This document shows, in pieces, positions 27,563 through 35,250 of a stretch of DNA of 64,000 nucleotides (positions are counted from its first letter, which is position 1; every line of letters begins with the position of its first letter). The notes under the pieces are model-generated. The model had not been told where the DNA came from and did not search any database. It worked only from the letters and a program-made list of their open reading frames with translations. Made by a program: the position numbers and the translations under genes. The stretch is from Streptomyces sp. NK15101 (lineage in GTDB: Bacteria > Actinomycetota > Actinomycetes > Streptomycetales > Streptomycetaceae): assembly GCF_020400725.1 (NCBI RefSeq), contig NZ_JAINVG010000015.1:1-64000 (forward strand), in the 5' to 3' direction.

Positions 27563-27581
27563 GCGCCGACCTCCCCAGAAG

Positions 27582-27629
27582 TGTTGTTGCTTGGTTTTAC
27601 CAAGTTCGAGCTTGGAAAGTCCAACAACA
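27582..27629. promoter_or_regulatory. Overlapping operator dyads between aminotransferase and HxlR genes
   Basis: TGTTGTTG (27582-27589) is mirrored by CAACAACA (27622-27629). Between them lie CTTGG (27590-27594), CCAAG (27600-27604) and CTTGG (27611-27615), so the middle CCAAG forms dyads with both neighbours (5- and 6-base gaps). This locally AT-rich segment is the only space for both divergent promoters. HxlR proteins bind dyads as dimers, so autoregulation is likely. Confidence 0.55.
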
Positions 27630-28300
27630 TGTCTAGACTGCGTCGCATGCCACGTCAGCCACGCCGCCGCAGCTACGACCAGCACTGCGCCGCCGCGCGC
27701 GCCCTCGACCTCGTCGGCGACCGCTGGACCCTGCTCGTCGTCCGCGAACTCCTCGCCGGACCGCGCCGCTACACCGATCTCCACGCCGACCTGCCCGGCG
27801 TCAGCACCGACATGCTCGCCGGCCGCCTCAAGGACATGGAGGGCGCCGAACTCGTCACCCGGCGCCGACTGCCCCCGCCCGCCTCGGCGTACGTGTACGA
27901 GCTCACCCCGCGCGGACGTGACCTGCTGCCCGTCCTGCGCACCCTCGCCGCCTGGGGCGCGCCCGAACTCGGGGAGCCGCGGCCCACCGACGCCGTCCGC
28001 GCCCACTGGTACGCGATCCCGCTCCTCGGCGCGCTGGCGGAACTCGGCACGGGGGTCGTCCAGGTGACCCTCGACGAGGGCGAGTTCCACGTACGGCTCG
28101 GAGCCGACGGCGGCGTGGCCTACGGGGACGGAGGGGTGGACGTCCCCGATGCCCGGCTGCGGACCGACACGGCGACCTGCAGGGCCCTCGCCGCGGGGGA
28201 ACTGACGCTGAACGAGGCGCTCGGATCGGGCCGCGCCGCACTGGAACGGCCCGCGCCGGCCGCGATGTCGGTCTCCGCGGCGGAAGCCGCGCAGACCTGA
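27629..28300 (+). CDS. HxlR-family winged-helix transcriptional regulator
   Basis: A 223-residue protein, or 217 if started at the ATG at 27647 (MPRQPRRRSYDQHCAAARAL). The N-terminal HxlR winged helix has DLVGDRWTLLVVRELLAGPR and TDLHADLPGVSTDMLAGRLK. Unlike short HxlR proteins it has a C-terminal domain of about 100 residues (from AHWYAIPLLGAL) that may bind a ligand, SCP2-like in appearance. The conserved cysteine near the N-terminus is present (C20 counted from MSRL). It is probably a local regulator of itself and the divergent aminotransferase. The first ATG lies within the dyad region, so the second start is about as likely. Confidence 0.88.
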   Translation: MSRLRRMPRQPRRRSYDQHCAAARALDLVGDRWTLLVVRELLAGPRRYTDLHADLPGVSTDMLAGRLKDMEGAELVTRRRLPPPASAYVYELTPRGRDLLPVLRTLAAWGAPELGEPRPTDAVRAHWYAIPLLGALAELGTGVVQVTLDEGEFHVRLGADGGVAYGDGGVDVPDARLRTDTATCRALAAGELTLNEALGSGRAALERPAPAAMSVSAAEAAQT

Positions 28301-28303
28301 GGC

Positions 28304-28483
28304 CGGGCTGCGCGCCAGGGCTCGCGCGAGGACCGCGCGGCCAGGGTCTTGCCTCAGGACGGGGGCAGGGTCCTGCGTCAGGACTGCGTGCCACGGTCTT
28401 GCCGCAGGACTGCGCGCCAGGGGCTTGCCGCAGGACTGTGGGGGCGGGCCCCGCTCAGGACTGTGCGGCCAGGGCCTTCGCCA
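28304..28483. repeat. Tandem array derived from the 3' end of the merR gene
   Basis: Head-to-tail units of 24-27 bases start with GGAC at 28330, 28357, 28381, 28407, 28433 and 28458, with a decayed copy before 28330. A typical unit starts GGACTGCGCGCCAGG and ends GCA or TCA. The unit starting at 28458 is the coding end of the MerR gene, whose stop codon (complement of TCA, 28455-28457) is the end of the unit before it. The array therefore appears to have grown by repeated duplication of that gene end. Confidence 0.8.
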
Positions 28484-28802
28484 GGCGGTCGCGGGCCGCG
28501 GTCTGCGCCGCGATGCGCGCGTCGATCACGGCGAGGCGCTCGCGGGCGATCTCCAGGGCGCGGGCGGACGGCGGGACCGCCGAGACGTCCCCGTCCAGGC
28601 AGGTGCGGAACGCCGAGACGTCGTCCAGCGTGAACCCCGCCTCCAGCAGGTACCGGATGTTCGACACCCGCGCGACGGCGATCTCCTCGTACACCCGGTA
28701 CCCGTTGGCCGCGCGGACCGACGTGATCAGCCCCGCCCGCTCGTAGTGCCGCAGCGCGCGGGCCGACGCCCCGGTCCGCCGGGCCAGTTCACCGATGCGC
28801 AA
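28455..28802 (-). CDS. MerR-family transcriptional regulator
   Basis: A 115-residue protein. The MerR winged helix LRIGELARRTGASARALRHYERAGLI is followed by the wing (NGYRVYEE) and a C-terminal coiled coil (RERLAVIDARIAAQTAARDRLA). No metal-binding cysteine pair is seen; a single Cys lies in FRTCLDGD. The start is the TTG at 28802, which has GAGGAGG at eight bases and gives the canonical R-I-G-E opening. It lies 26 bases downstream of an SDR gene on the same strand and probably regulates that operon through the dyad at 29597-29618. Confidence 0.88.
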   Translation of the reverse strand: MRIGELARRTGASARALRHYERAGLITSVRAANGYRVYEEIAVARVSNIRYLLEAGFTLDDVSAFRTCLDGDVSAVPPSARALEIARERLAVIDARIAAQTAARDRLAKALAAQS

Positions 28803-28828
28803 GGACGCCACCTCCTCGCACAGTCGTA

Positions 28829-29581
28829 TCACGAGACCAGCGCGCCCCCGTCGACGGGCAGGACGGTGCCGGTCAGGAAGGCGGCGTCCGGGGCGGCGAG
28901 CGCCGTGATCGCCCAGGCGACCTCCTCCGGCCGTCCGATCCGCCCCAGCGGGGTGTGCGCGAGCTGCCAGGCCCGCACCGCCTTGCGCTGCCCGGGGGTG
29001 AGGCCCATGTGGTCCGCGATCGGGGTCTCGATCGCACCGGGCGCGACCGCCACGACCCGGACGCCGGCCGGCGCGAGCTCCACCGCCCAGCAGCGGGTCA
29101 GGGTCTCCAGGGCGCTCTTGGTCGCCGGATAGACGGAGTTGCCGGGCCAGCCGCGCTGGCCGACCGTCGTCGTCACGTTCACCACGACCCCCCGGGACTC
29201 CCGGAGCGCGGGGACGGCCGCCTGGGTGAGCAGGACCGGGGCGACGAGGTTCGTCTCCAGGAGCGGGGCGATCACGGAGCGGTCGAGGGTGCCGAGGGGG
29301 CCGCCGGCGGCGATCCCGGCGTTGTTGACGAGGACGTCGAGCCGGCCGTGGTCCGTCAGCGCGGCGCGGACGATCTCCTCGGCCGCGCCCTCCGCCGTGA
29401 TGTCGGCGGCGAGCGGGTGGATGCCCGGGTGCCCCTCGGCGGTCTCCCGCAGCGGCTCCGCCCGGCGGCCGACGGCGACGACAGTCGCCCCCTGTGCGGC
29501 GAACGAGCGCGCGGTGGCCCGGCCGATGCCGGTGCCCGCACCGGTGACGACGACGACCCTGGTGGGTGTGGTGGTGTCCAT
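28829..29581 (-). CDS. Short-chain dehydrogenase/reductase
   Basis: A 250-residue classical SDR. The cofactor motif is TGAGTGIGRATA near residues 14-25, followed by the NNAG motif (VLVNNAGIAAGG), the active-site pattern of Ser/Tyr/Lys in NVTTTVGQRGWPG and VYPATKSALE (YxxxK), and the C-terminal PDAAFLTGTVLPVDGGALV. It is an NAD(P)-dependent oxidoreductase of unknown substrate. The ATG is at 29581. It is the first gene of a two-gene unit with the MerR regulator, typical of small-molecule-inducible detoxification pairs. Confidence 0.9.
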   Translation of the reverse strand: MDTTTPTRVVVVTGAGTGIGRATARSFAAQGATVVAVGRRAEPLRETAEGHPGIHPLAADITAEGAAEEIVRAALTDHGRLDVLVNNAGIAAGGPLGTLDRSVIAPLLETNLVAPVLLTQAAVPALRESRGVVVNVTTTVGQRGWPGNSVYPATKSALETLTRCWAVELAPAGVRVVAVAPGAIETPIADHMGLTPGQRKAVRAWQLAHTPLGRIGRPEEVAWAITALAAPDAAFLTGTVLPVDGGALVS

Positions 29582-29596
29582 GGATCCGATGGTCGA

Positions 29597-29618
29597 ACCC
29601 TGACGCCAGTGACAAGGT
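29597..29618 (-). promoter_or_regulatory. MerR-type operator/promoter dyad
   Basis: ACCCTGACGCCAGTGACAAG continues to GGT, giving an imperfect 22-base dyad of the form ACCnTGnC...GnCAnGGT. On the minus strand it is preceded by TTGACC. Dyads between over-spaced promoter elements are the usual MerR binding sites. It lies 15 bases upstream of the SDR start codon. Confidence 0.6.
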
Positions 29619-29628
29619 CAAGCCCGGC

Positions 29629-30045
29629 TCAGCGCTCGGGGCGGAGGAACTCCAGCCGGTTCCCGTGGCAGTCGGCGACGTAGAAGCGGCGGTGGCCCGG
29701 GAAGTCGTCGTCCCACGTCACCTCGACGCCCAGACCGGTCAGCCGCTCGGCCAGGCCGTCGAGGTCGGCGACCAGGATGCCCGGGTGCCCCTTGCGGGCC
29801 GGCCGGAAGTCCTCCTCGACGCCCAGATGGATCTCCAGCGCGTCCGAGCGCACCCACAGACCGCCGCGCGCCGCGAGGACCGGCGGCTTCTGGATCTCGG
29901 TCATGCCCAGCACGTCCACGTAGAACCGGCGGCACACCTCCTCCTCGCCCGGCGGCAGGGAGAGCTGCACGTGGTGCAGCCCGAGGCCGAAGGGCGTGGT
30001 CGCCTCCGCGGTCTCGTAGGGCAGGGCTTCCTGACGCCGGCTCAT
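29629..30045 (-). CDS. VOC (glyoxalase/bleomycin-resistance) family protein
   Basis: A 138-residue vicinal-oxygen-chelate protein. The beta-alpha-beta-beta-beta units open at GLHHVQLSLPPGEEEVCRRFY (His and later Glu as metal ligand candidates) and at HPGILVADLDGLAERLTG. It ends VADCHGNRLEFLRPE with the conserved acidic ligand. It is likely a metal-dependent lyase, dioxygenase or binding protein, and the substrate is unknown. The ATG at 30045 has GAGGACTGG upstream. It is transcribed toward the SDR gene on the same strand, 47 bases before it. Confidence 0.85.
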   Translation of the reverse strand: MSRRQEALPYETAEATTPFGLGLHHVQLSLPPGEEEVCRRFYVDVLGMTEIQKPPVLAARGGLWVRSDALEIHLGVEEDFRPARKGHPGILVADLDGLAERLTGLGVEVTWDDDFPGHRRFYVADCHGNRLEFLRPER

Positions 30046-30160
30046 GGGGAACCAGTCCTCTCCTCCGTGGCTGCCGTGCGGTCGCGCGGCCACGTCACCG
30101 TACGGCCGAAGACGTCGGCCGGTACACGTCAGAGGCGGGTGCGGCAGGCAGGATGGGGGC

Positions 30161-30796
30161 ATGCGATACGAGGCGATCACCTGGGACCGGCTGGCGGAGA
30201 CGCTCGCCGGCCACCTCGACGCGTCCGCCGCCGCGGCGGGCGACGACTGGCTCAAGGTGGGCATCGACGGCCCGCCCGCCGCGCCTGGGGCCGAACTCGC
30301 CGGGCTCCTCGCCGAGGCGCTGCGCACGCGGGGGCGAGCGGTCCAGGTCGTGAGCACCGGCGGCTTCCTGAGACCCGCTTCCCTCCGGTACGAGTACGGG
30401 AAGCAGGACCCCGACGCGTACTACAGCGGGTGGACCGACACCGGGGCCCTGTGGCGGGAGGGCTTCGGGCCGCTGGACCCCGGCGGCACCGGGCGCGTGC
30501 TGCCCGACCTGTGGGACCCGGTCACGGACCGCGCGACCCGCAGCCCGTACGTCACGCTGCCGCCGCGCGGGGTGCTCGTGCTGCACGGGACCTTCCTGCT
30601 CGGCCACTGGTTCCCCTTCGACCTCACCGTGCACCTGCGCCTCTCGCCCGGCGCCCTCGCCCGGCGCACGGAGGAGTCCTGGACCCTGCCCGCCTTCGCC
30701 CGGTACGAGATGGAGGTCGGCCCCGCCGAGGTCGCGGACGCCGTCGTGCGCGCCGACGACCCGCGCCACCCGGCCTGGACGGGGCTGCGGACGTAG
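30161..30796 (+). CDS. Uridine kinase-like protein with degenerate P-loop
   Basis: A 211-residue protein resembling the nucleoside kinase-like proteins of Actinobacteria annotated as uridine kinase. The opening VGIDGPPAAPGAELAGLL sits where VGIDGxxxxGKT is expected, but the P-loop lysine and the following Thr/Ser are missing. Later features fit the family: DAYYSGWTDTGALWREGFGP, PRGVLVLHGTFLLG (Walker B-like position) and RTEESWTLPAFARYE. Catalysis is therefore doubtful, and it may be a non-enzymatic relative. The ATG at 30161 follows GGATGGGGG. Confidence 0.75.
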   Translation: MRYEAITWDRLAETLAGHLDASAAAAGDDWLKVGIDGPPAAPGAELAGLLAEALRTRGRAVQVVSTGGFLRPASLRYEYGKQDPDAYYSGWTDTGALWREGFGPLDPGGTGRVLPDLWDPVTDRATRSPYVTLPPRGVLVLHGTFLLGHWFPFDLTVHLRLSPGALARRTEESWTLPAFARYEMEVGPAEVADAVVRADDPRHPAWTGLRT

Positions 30797-30821
30797 CGCC
30801 GGGCTTCCGGGCCGTCCGCCC

Positions 30822-31030
30822 CCGGTCACCCGCCTCCCTCCCGGTCACCCGACTGCCCGGTCACCCGCCTCCCCGGTCACCCGCCTCCGGGCGGTCCGGT
30901 GCATGAATTCCGGTCAACCGACGGCCGGGGCGCCCGTCTCCTGGGCCTCGTCCGGGGTTCGCCCGTCCGGCTTCCGTCCGTCCGGCTTCCGTCCGTCAGG
31001 CTTCCGTCCGTCCGGCTTCCGCCCGTCCGG
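30822..31030. repeat. Two short tandem arrays between convergent genes
   Basis: Array A (30822-30888) has four copies of a 16-18 base unit close to CCGGTCACCCGCCTCC. Array B (30964 to about 31030) has four 15-base copies close to CGTCCGGCTTCCGTC and a partial fifth. They fill the 246-base gap between the kinase-like gene and psuK. Array B reads as repeated RPSGF in one frame, but no RBS or conserved protein supports a gene. Confidence 0.75.
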
Positions 31031-31042
31031 CGCATGGCCCGG

Positions 31043-31957
31043 TCAGCCGACGGCCGGGTCCGCCGGGGGTCTGCCGCCCACGGTGGTGACCGCCTCCGCG
31101 CCCGCGCGGCAGCCCGCCTCCGCTGCCCGCGCCGGGTCCGCGCCCGTGAGCCGCGCGGCCAGGAACGCGCCGGTGAACGCGTCGCCCGCGCCCGTCGAGT
31201 CCACCGGCCGCACCGGCGGCGCCGCCACCCGCGCGGTGACCGCGCCGTCCTCGGCGACCAGCGCGCCCGCCGCCCCGAGGGTGACCACGACCAGCGGGAA
31301 ACGCCGGCTCAACTCCGCTGCCGCCGCCTCCGGTTCGCCGCACCCGGTGAGCGACCGGGCCTCGTCCGCGTTGGGCAGCAGCGTCTCGGCGCCCTCCGCC
31401 GCCGCGAGGAACCGGTCCGCCCCCAGCTCCGCCAGGAACCCCGCGGAGGCCGGGTCCACGCTCACCGGAACCCCGGCGTCCCGTGCGTCCCGCAGCGCCC
31501 GGCGGGCCGTCTCACGGCTGGGCGCGGCGAAGAACAGGTACCCCGAGAGGTGCAGCCTGGCCACGCCGTCGAGCAGCCTCGCTGACCAGTCGGCGGGGGA
31601 GAGGCGCAGCGCGGCGCCGCTGTCCGTCAGGAAGGTGCGCTCCGACGAGCCGTCGACGAGCGCGATCACGGTGGCCGTCGCCGCCTCCGCGTCCCGGACG
31701 AGCAGGGGGCGCACGCCCGCCCCGCGCAGCGCCCGCTCGTGCCAGTCGGCCGCGTCCGTCCCCACCCGGCCGAGCAGCCGCACGTCGGCCCGTCCCGAAC
31801 GCACCGCCCAGCAGGCCGCGTTGGCCCCGGCGCCGCCCGGGAGGGTCCGGATCTCCGCCGCCGTGTCCGTGGCGGGGGCGAGCGGGGTCCGGTGCCGGGC
31901 GACGACGTCCGTGACCACGTCCCCGACGACGAGCAGCGCGCCTCCGGCCCGGGTCAC
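31043..31957 (-). CDS. psuK: PfkB-family carbohydrate kinase, probable pseudouridine kinase
   Basis: A 304-residue ribokinase/PfkB-fold kinase. The N-terminal motif is GGAGANAACWAVRSG and the C-terminal signature is STGAGDAFTGAFLAARL, with the catalytic base Asp in GAGD. The GTG at 31957 overlaps the TGA of psuG (GTGA), so translation is coupled. PsuK phosphorylates pseudouridine and PsuG then cleaves the C-C bond of pseudouridine 5'-phosphate. The assignment as psuK rests on this coupling, since the PfkB family alone does not define the substrate. Confidence 0.8.
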   Translation of the reverse strand: MTRAGGALLVVGDVVTDVVARHRTPLAPATDTAAEIRTLPGGAGANAACWAVRSGRADVRLLGRVGTDAADWHERALRGAGVRPLLVRDAEAATATVIALVDGSSERTFLTDSGAALRLSPADWSARLLDGVARLHLSGYLFFAAPSRETARRALRDARDAGVPVSVDPASAGFLAELGADRFLAAAEGAETLLPNADEARSLTGCGEPEAAAAELSRRFPLVVVTLGAAGALVAEDGAVTARVAAPPVRPVDSTGAGDAFTGAFLAARLTGADPARAAEAGCRAGAEAVTTVGGRPPADPAVG

Positions 31958-32967
31958 CGGCCGTCGGCGCCGGCCGCCGGGGCGCGGTGCGACCCGGTGT
32001 CACGGGCGCCCGTGCCGGAAGCCGCCGCACCGCCGGCCCCCGTCCCCGCCGCCCGGCCCGTCCCCGTCGCGTACGCTCCCGCGATGCCCGCGGCGAGCCG
32101 CACATTGCCGCGCACCGCCGCGAGGTTGGCCTCCAGGGAGGCTCCTTCCGTGTGCACCATCAGGTATTCGAGGAGGAACGGCGTCACCGCCTGCCCGGTG
32201 ATGCCCTTCTCCTTCGCCGCCGCCAGGCCCTGCGCGAGCACCCGGTCGTGCAGCGCGGGGTCCAACTGCTCGGCCACCGGGACCGGGTTGGCCACGACGA
32301 GCGCGGCCCGCGGGCCGCCGAGCGCGTCCTGCGCGCGTATCACCCCGGCCACCTCCTCCGGGGTGCGGAGGGTCCAGTCGACGGGCTCGCCCGAGGAGGA
32401 GAGGTAGAAGCCGGGGAAGCGGTCCGTGCCGTAGCCGACGACCGTCACCCCCAGGGTCTCCAGGCGCTGGAGCGTCGCGGGCACGTCGAGGATCGACTTG
32501 ACCCCGGCGCACACCACGGTGATCCCGACCCGGGCGAGCAGCCGCAGGTCGGCGGACTCGTCCTGCGTCTCGCTCCACTCGCGGTGCACACCGCCGAGCC
32601 CGCCCGTCGCGAACACCCGTATGCCGGCCGCGTCCGCCAGCCAGGCCGTCGCCGAGACCGTCGTCGCCCCCGTCACCCCGGTCGCCAGGGCGGGGGCCAG
32701 GTCGCGGTGGCCCAGCTTCCGCACCGACGGGTCCTCGGCGATGCGGGTCAGTGCCGCCCGGTCGAGGCCGATCCTGGCCGTGCCGTCGATCACCGCGATC
32801 GTGGCGGGGACGGCGCCCCCGGCCCGTACGGACTCCTCCAGCTCCGCCGCCACGGCGAGGTTGCGCGGGCGCGGCAGGCCGTGGGCGATGAGCGTCGATT
32901 CCAGCGCGACGACGGGCCGGCCCTCGTGGAGCGCTTCCCGTACCTCTTCGGACACCTGTGTGGACAT
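31954..32967 (-). CDS. psuG: Pseudouridine-5'-phosphate glycosidase
   Basis: A 337-residue enzyme that reversibly splits pseudouridine 5'-phosphate into uracil and ribose 5-phosphate. Family signatures are VVALESTLIAHGLPRPRN, the central GATTVSATAWLADAAGI, FATGGLGGVHR, and KSILDVPATLQRLETLGV with its conserved lysine. The last ~35 residues are a Gly/Ala/Thr-rich tail beyond the family's usual end. The ATG at 32967 has AAGGAA upstream, and the longer frame is unsupported. It forms a coupled operon with the kinase. Confidence 0.92.
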   Translation of the reverse strand: MSTQVSEEVREALHEGRPVVALESTLIAHGLPRPRNLAVAAELEESVRAGGAVPATIAVIDGTARIGLDRAALTRIAEDPSVRKLGHRDLAPALATGVTGATTVSATAWLADAAGIRVFATGGLGGVHREWSETQDESADLRLLARVGITVVCAGVKSILDVPATLQRLETLGVTVVGYGTDRFPGFYLSSSGEPVDWTLRTPEEVAGVIRAQDALGGPRAALVVANPVPVAEQLDPALHDRVLAQGLAAAKEKGITGQAVTPFLLEYLMVHTEGASLEANLAAVRGNVRLAAGIAGAYATGTGRAAGTGAGGAAASGTGARDTGSHRAPAAGADGR

Positions 32968-33242
32968 GTGTGATTCCTTGGCGCGATCACCGGCCCCGCA
33001 AACCTCGTCGGCGACCTCCCGCCACACCCGGAGAGGCACCTGCGGAATCCGTGACGGGACGCCGGACGGGGGCGGCGACGACGGTCGCGGCACCCTTGGG
33101 ACGCCGCTCCGGAGGGCCGGTGCGGATTTCGTCGCCGTCGACGGTCCTCGGCATCGCCCCTGGTGGGAGCCGGAACGGAGGCCGTTCTTCCAGCGGATCC
33201 CGGCCTCGAAAGGCCCTCGGGGCCCGGCTACAGTCACCGCCC

Positions 33243-33599
33243 ATGACGACTCATGAGCTGCCTTCCTTCGCCGTGCACATCCCCGACGCGGAGCTCGAGG
33301 CCGAGCCCCTCGACCCCGGCCAGATCGTCTCCGGCACGCCCGAGGTGACGGGCAAGGTGCTGTGGGAGTCGGCCGACGGCAAGCAGCTGCGCGGCATCTG
33401 GCAGATCACGCCCGGCGTCGTCACCGACACCGAGGCCAACGAGCTCTTCGTGGTGGTCTCCGGGCGGGCGACCGTCGCCGTCGAGGGCGGCGAGACCCTG
33501 GAGATCGGCCCCGGCGACGCGTGCGTGCTGCGGGAGGGCGACCGGACGACCTGGACCGTGCACGAGACCCTGCGCAAGGCGTACCACATCAGCCTCTGA
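33243..33599 (+). CDS. Cupin-domain protein (DUF861-like)
   Basis: A 118-residue single-cupin protein: GIWQITPGVVTDTEANELFVVVSG and VEGGETLEIGPGDACVLREG are the two cupin motifs, with ELF and a downstream TTWTVHETLRKAYHI end as in the (S)-ureidoglycine aminohydrolase-like DUF861 group. Metal ligands are only partly conserved. No RBS is visible. TACAGT lies at 33229-33234, eight bases before the ATG, so a leaderless mRNA is likely. The 275 bases between psuG and this gene contain nothing else I can support. Confidence 0.8.
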   Translation: MTTHELPSFAVHIPDAELEAEPLDPGQIVSGTPEVTGKVLWESADGKQLRGIWQITPGVVTDTEANELFVVVSGRATVAVEGGETLEIGPGDACVLREGDRTTWTVHETLRKAYHISL

Positions 33600-33652
33600 G
33601 GGCTCCCGAACCCCTGAAGTCCGGGCGGGGGAGGGGGAGTCGGGAGTCTGGT

Positions 33653-33665
33653 AGGAAACCTTCCT
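33653..33665. promoter_or_regulatory. Palindrome AGGAA-ACC-TTCCT upstream of a secreted phosphatase
   Basis: AGGAAACCTTCCT at 33653-33665 is a 5-3-5 dyad, followed by CTATCCT near 33671. It lies in the 310-base gap between the cupin and metallophosphatase genes. Similar AGGAA/TTCCT dyads are familiar to me from regions upstream of secreted-protein genes in Streptomyces, but the binding protein is not known here. The rest of the gap holds no gene. Confidence 0.4.
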
Positions 33666-33909
33666 GTCCGCTATCCTCCCGGCAGCGGCTTGGCGCGGCG
33701 CCCCGTCCAAGGGGGCGTGACGCGCTCAGCGAGAGCTCTGACCCGGCCGCCGAGCACCACCCCGCCGTGTGGCGCCCGAATCGCCACCCGGCCGGTCGCC
33801 CGTGTCCGTCCCCCGCGGCACGGGCGCCCCGGCCCGCACCCCGGGCCGGTCCGTGGTGCGCCGCACCGGTGTCCAGCTCTCGCCGACCCCAGGCCAGGGA
33901 GCCCCAGGT

Positions 33910-35250
33910 ATGCGCCCGTTCGCCTCCGCCCCACCACGCCGCTCCACCGACCGACTGCCCCTCGTCCTCACCGCCGTGCTGCTGCTCGTCGGCGGACTCC
34001 TGCTCGCCCTCCCGGACCGGGCCGGAGCCGCCGCCGACACCCTGATCTCCCAGGGCAGGCCGGCCACGTCCTCCTCCGTCGAGGACTCCACCTTCGGTCC
34101 GGAGAAGGCCTTCGACGGCATCTCCACTACCCGCTGGGCCAGCACCGAGGGCGTCGACCCGCAATGGATCAAGGTCGACCTCGGCCCCTCTGCCACCGTC
34201 TCCCGCGTCAAGCTCGTCTGGGAGGTCGCCTATGCCAAGGCCTACCGCGTCGAGATCTCCGCCGACGGCACCACCTGGACCCGCCTCGCCACCGAGACCG
34301 CGGGCAACGGCGGCACGGACGACTGGACCGGGCTCACCGGCACCGGCCGCTACCTGCGCGTCTACGGGACCGCGCGCGGCACCTCGTACGGCTACTCGCT
34401 CTACACGGTGGAGGTCTACGGCACCACCGGCACCACGCCCCCGCCCACCGGTGCCTTCACCGTGGTCGCGGCCGGCGACATCGCCGCCCAGTGCACCGCC
34501 TCCAGCAGCTCCTGCGCCCACCCGAAGACCGCCGCGCTGGCCCAACGGATCGCGCCGTCCTTCTACCTGACGATGGGTGACAACCAGTACGACGACGCCC
34601 GTCTCTCGGACTTCCGCAACTACTACGACAAGACCTGGGGCGTCTTCAAGGCGCAGACCCGGCCCGTGCCCGGCAACCACGAGTCCTACGACCCGGCCGG
34701 CGCGTTCTCCGGCTACAAGTCGTACTTCGGCGCGATCGCCTACCCCCAGGGCAAGCCCTACTACAGTTACGACCAGGGCAACTGGCACTTCGTCGCCCTC
34801 GACTCCAACACCTTCGACGACGCCGCGCAGATCCAGTGGCTCAAGGACGACCTCGCGCGGAACACCAAGGGCTGTGTCGCCGCCTACTTCCACCACCCGC
34901 TGTACTCCTCCGGCGGCCACGGCAACGACCCCGTCTCCAAGCCCGTCTGGCAGATCCTCTACGGGGCCAAGGCCGACCTCGTCCTCAACGGACACGACCA
35001 CCACTACGAGCGCTTCGCCCCGCAGGACCCGAGTGGACGGGCCACCGCCGACGGCATCGTCGAGATCGTCGGCGGCATGGGCGGCGCCGAGCCCTACGAC
35101 ATCGAGACGGTCCAGCCGAACAGCCAGAAGCGGATCAGCGGGACGTACGGCGTCCTGAAGCTGGACCTCACCGACACCACCTACACCTGGCAGTACGTCG
35201 GCACCGACGACCAGGTCAAGGACTCCGGACCGACCTACACCTGCCACTGA
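33910..35250 (+). CDS. Secreted metallophosphatase with F5/8 type C domain
   Basis: A 446-residue secreted protein. After the signal peptide (hydrophobic LPLVLTAVLLLVGGLLLALP, cleavage near AGA) comes a discoidin/F5-8C carbohydrate-binding domain (about residues 45-170, with FDGISTTRWAS and WIKVDLG). A calcineurin-like phosphoesterase domain follows: AAGDIAAQC, GDNQYDDA, GNHESY, HHPLYSSGG and NGHDHHYERF supply the metal ligands. It probably hydrolyses phosphate esters at the cell wall or on polysaccharide. The ATG at 33910 has AGGGAG upstream, and the longer frame adds only a basic leader. It overlaps the MFS gene (TGATG). Confidence 0.9.
   Translation: MRPFASAPPRRSTDRLPLVLTAVLLLVGGLLLALPDRAGAAADTLISQGRPATSSSVEDSTFGPEKAFDGISTTRWASTEGVDPQWIKVDLGPSATVSRVKLVWEVAYAKAYRVEISADGTTWTRLATETAGNGGTDDWTGLTGTGRYLRVYGTARGTSYGYSLYTVEVYGTTGTTPPPTGAFTVVAAGDIAAQCTASSSSCAHPKTAALAQRIAPSFYLTMGDNQYDDARLSDFRNYYDKTWGVFKAQTRPVPGNHESYDPAGAFSGYKSYFGAIAYPQGKPYYSYDQGNWHFVALDSNTFDDAAQIQWLKDDLARNTKGCVAAYFHHPLYSSGGHGNDPVSKPVWQILYGAKADLVLNGHDHHYERFAPQDPSGRATADGIVEIVGGMGGAEPYDIETVQPNSQKRISGTYGVLKLDLTDTTYTWQYVGTDDQVKDSGPTYTCH

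Noticed and set aside
30126..30151. A damage-type box (CGTCAGAGGC) before the uridine-kinase-like gene.
   Set aside because: The -10-like CAGGAT lies 12 bases away instead of six, and nothing suitable stands at the correct spacing.
30899..31585. A 228-codon frame with RLPSVRLPSV repeats in the gap before psuK.
   Set aside because: It is the translation of a 15-base array followed by the antisense of psuK, with no RBS.
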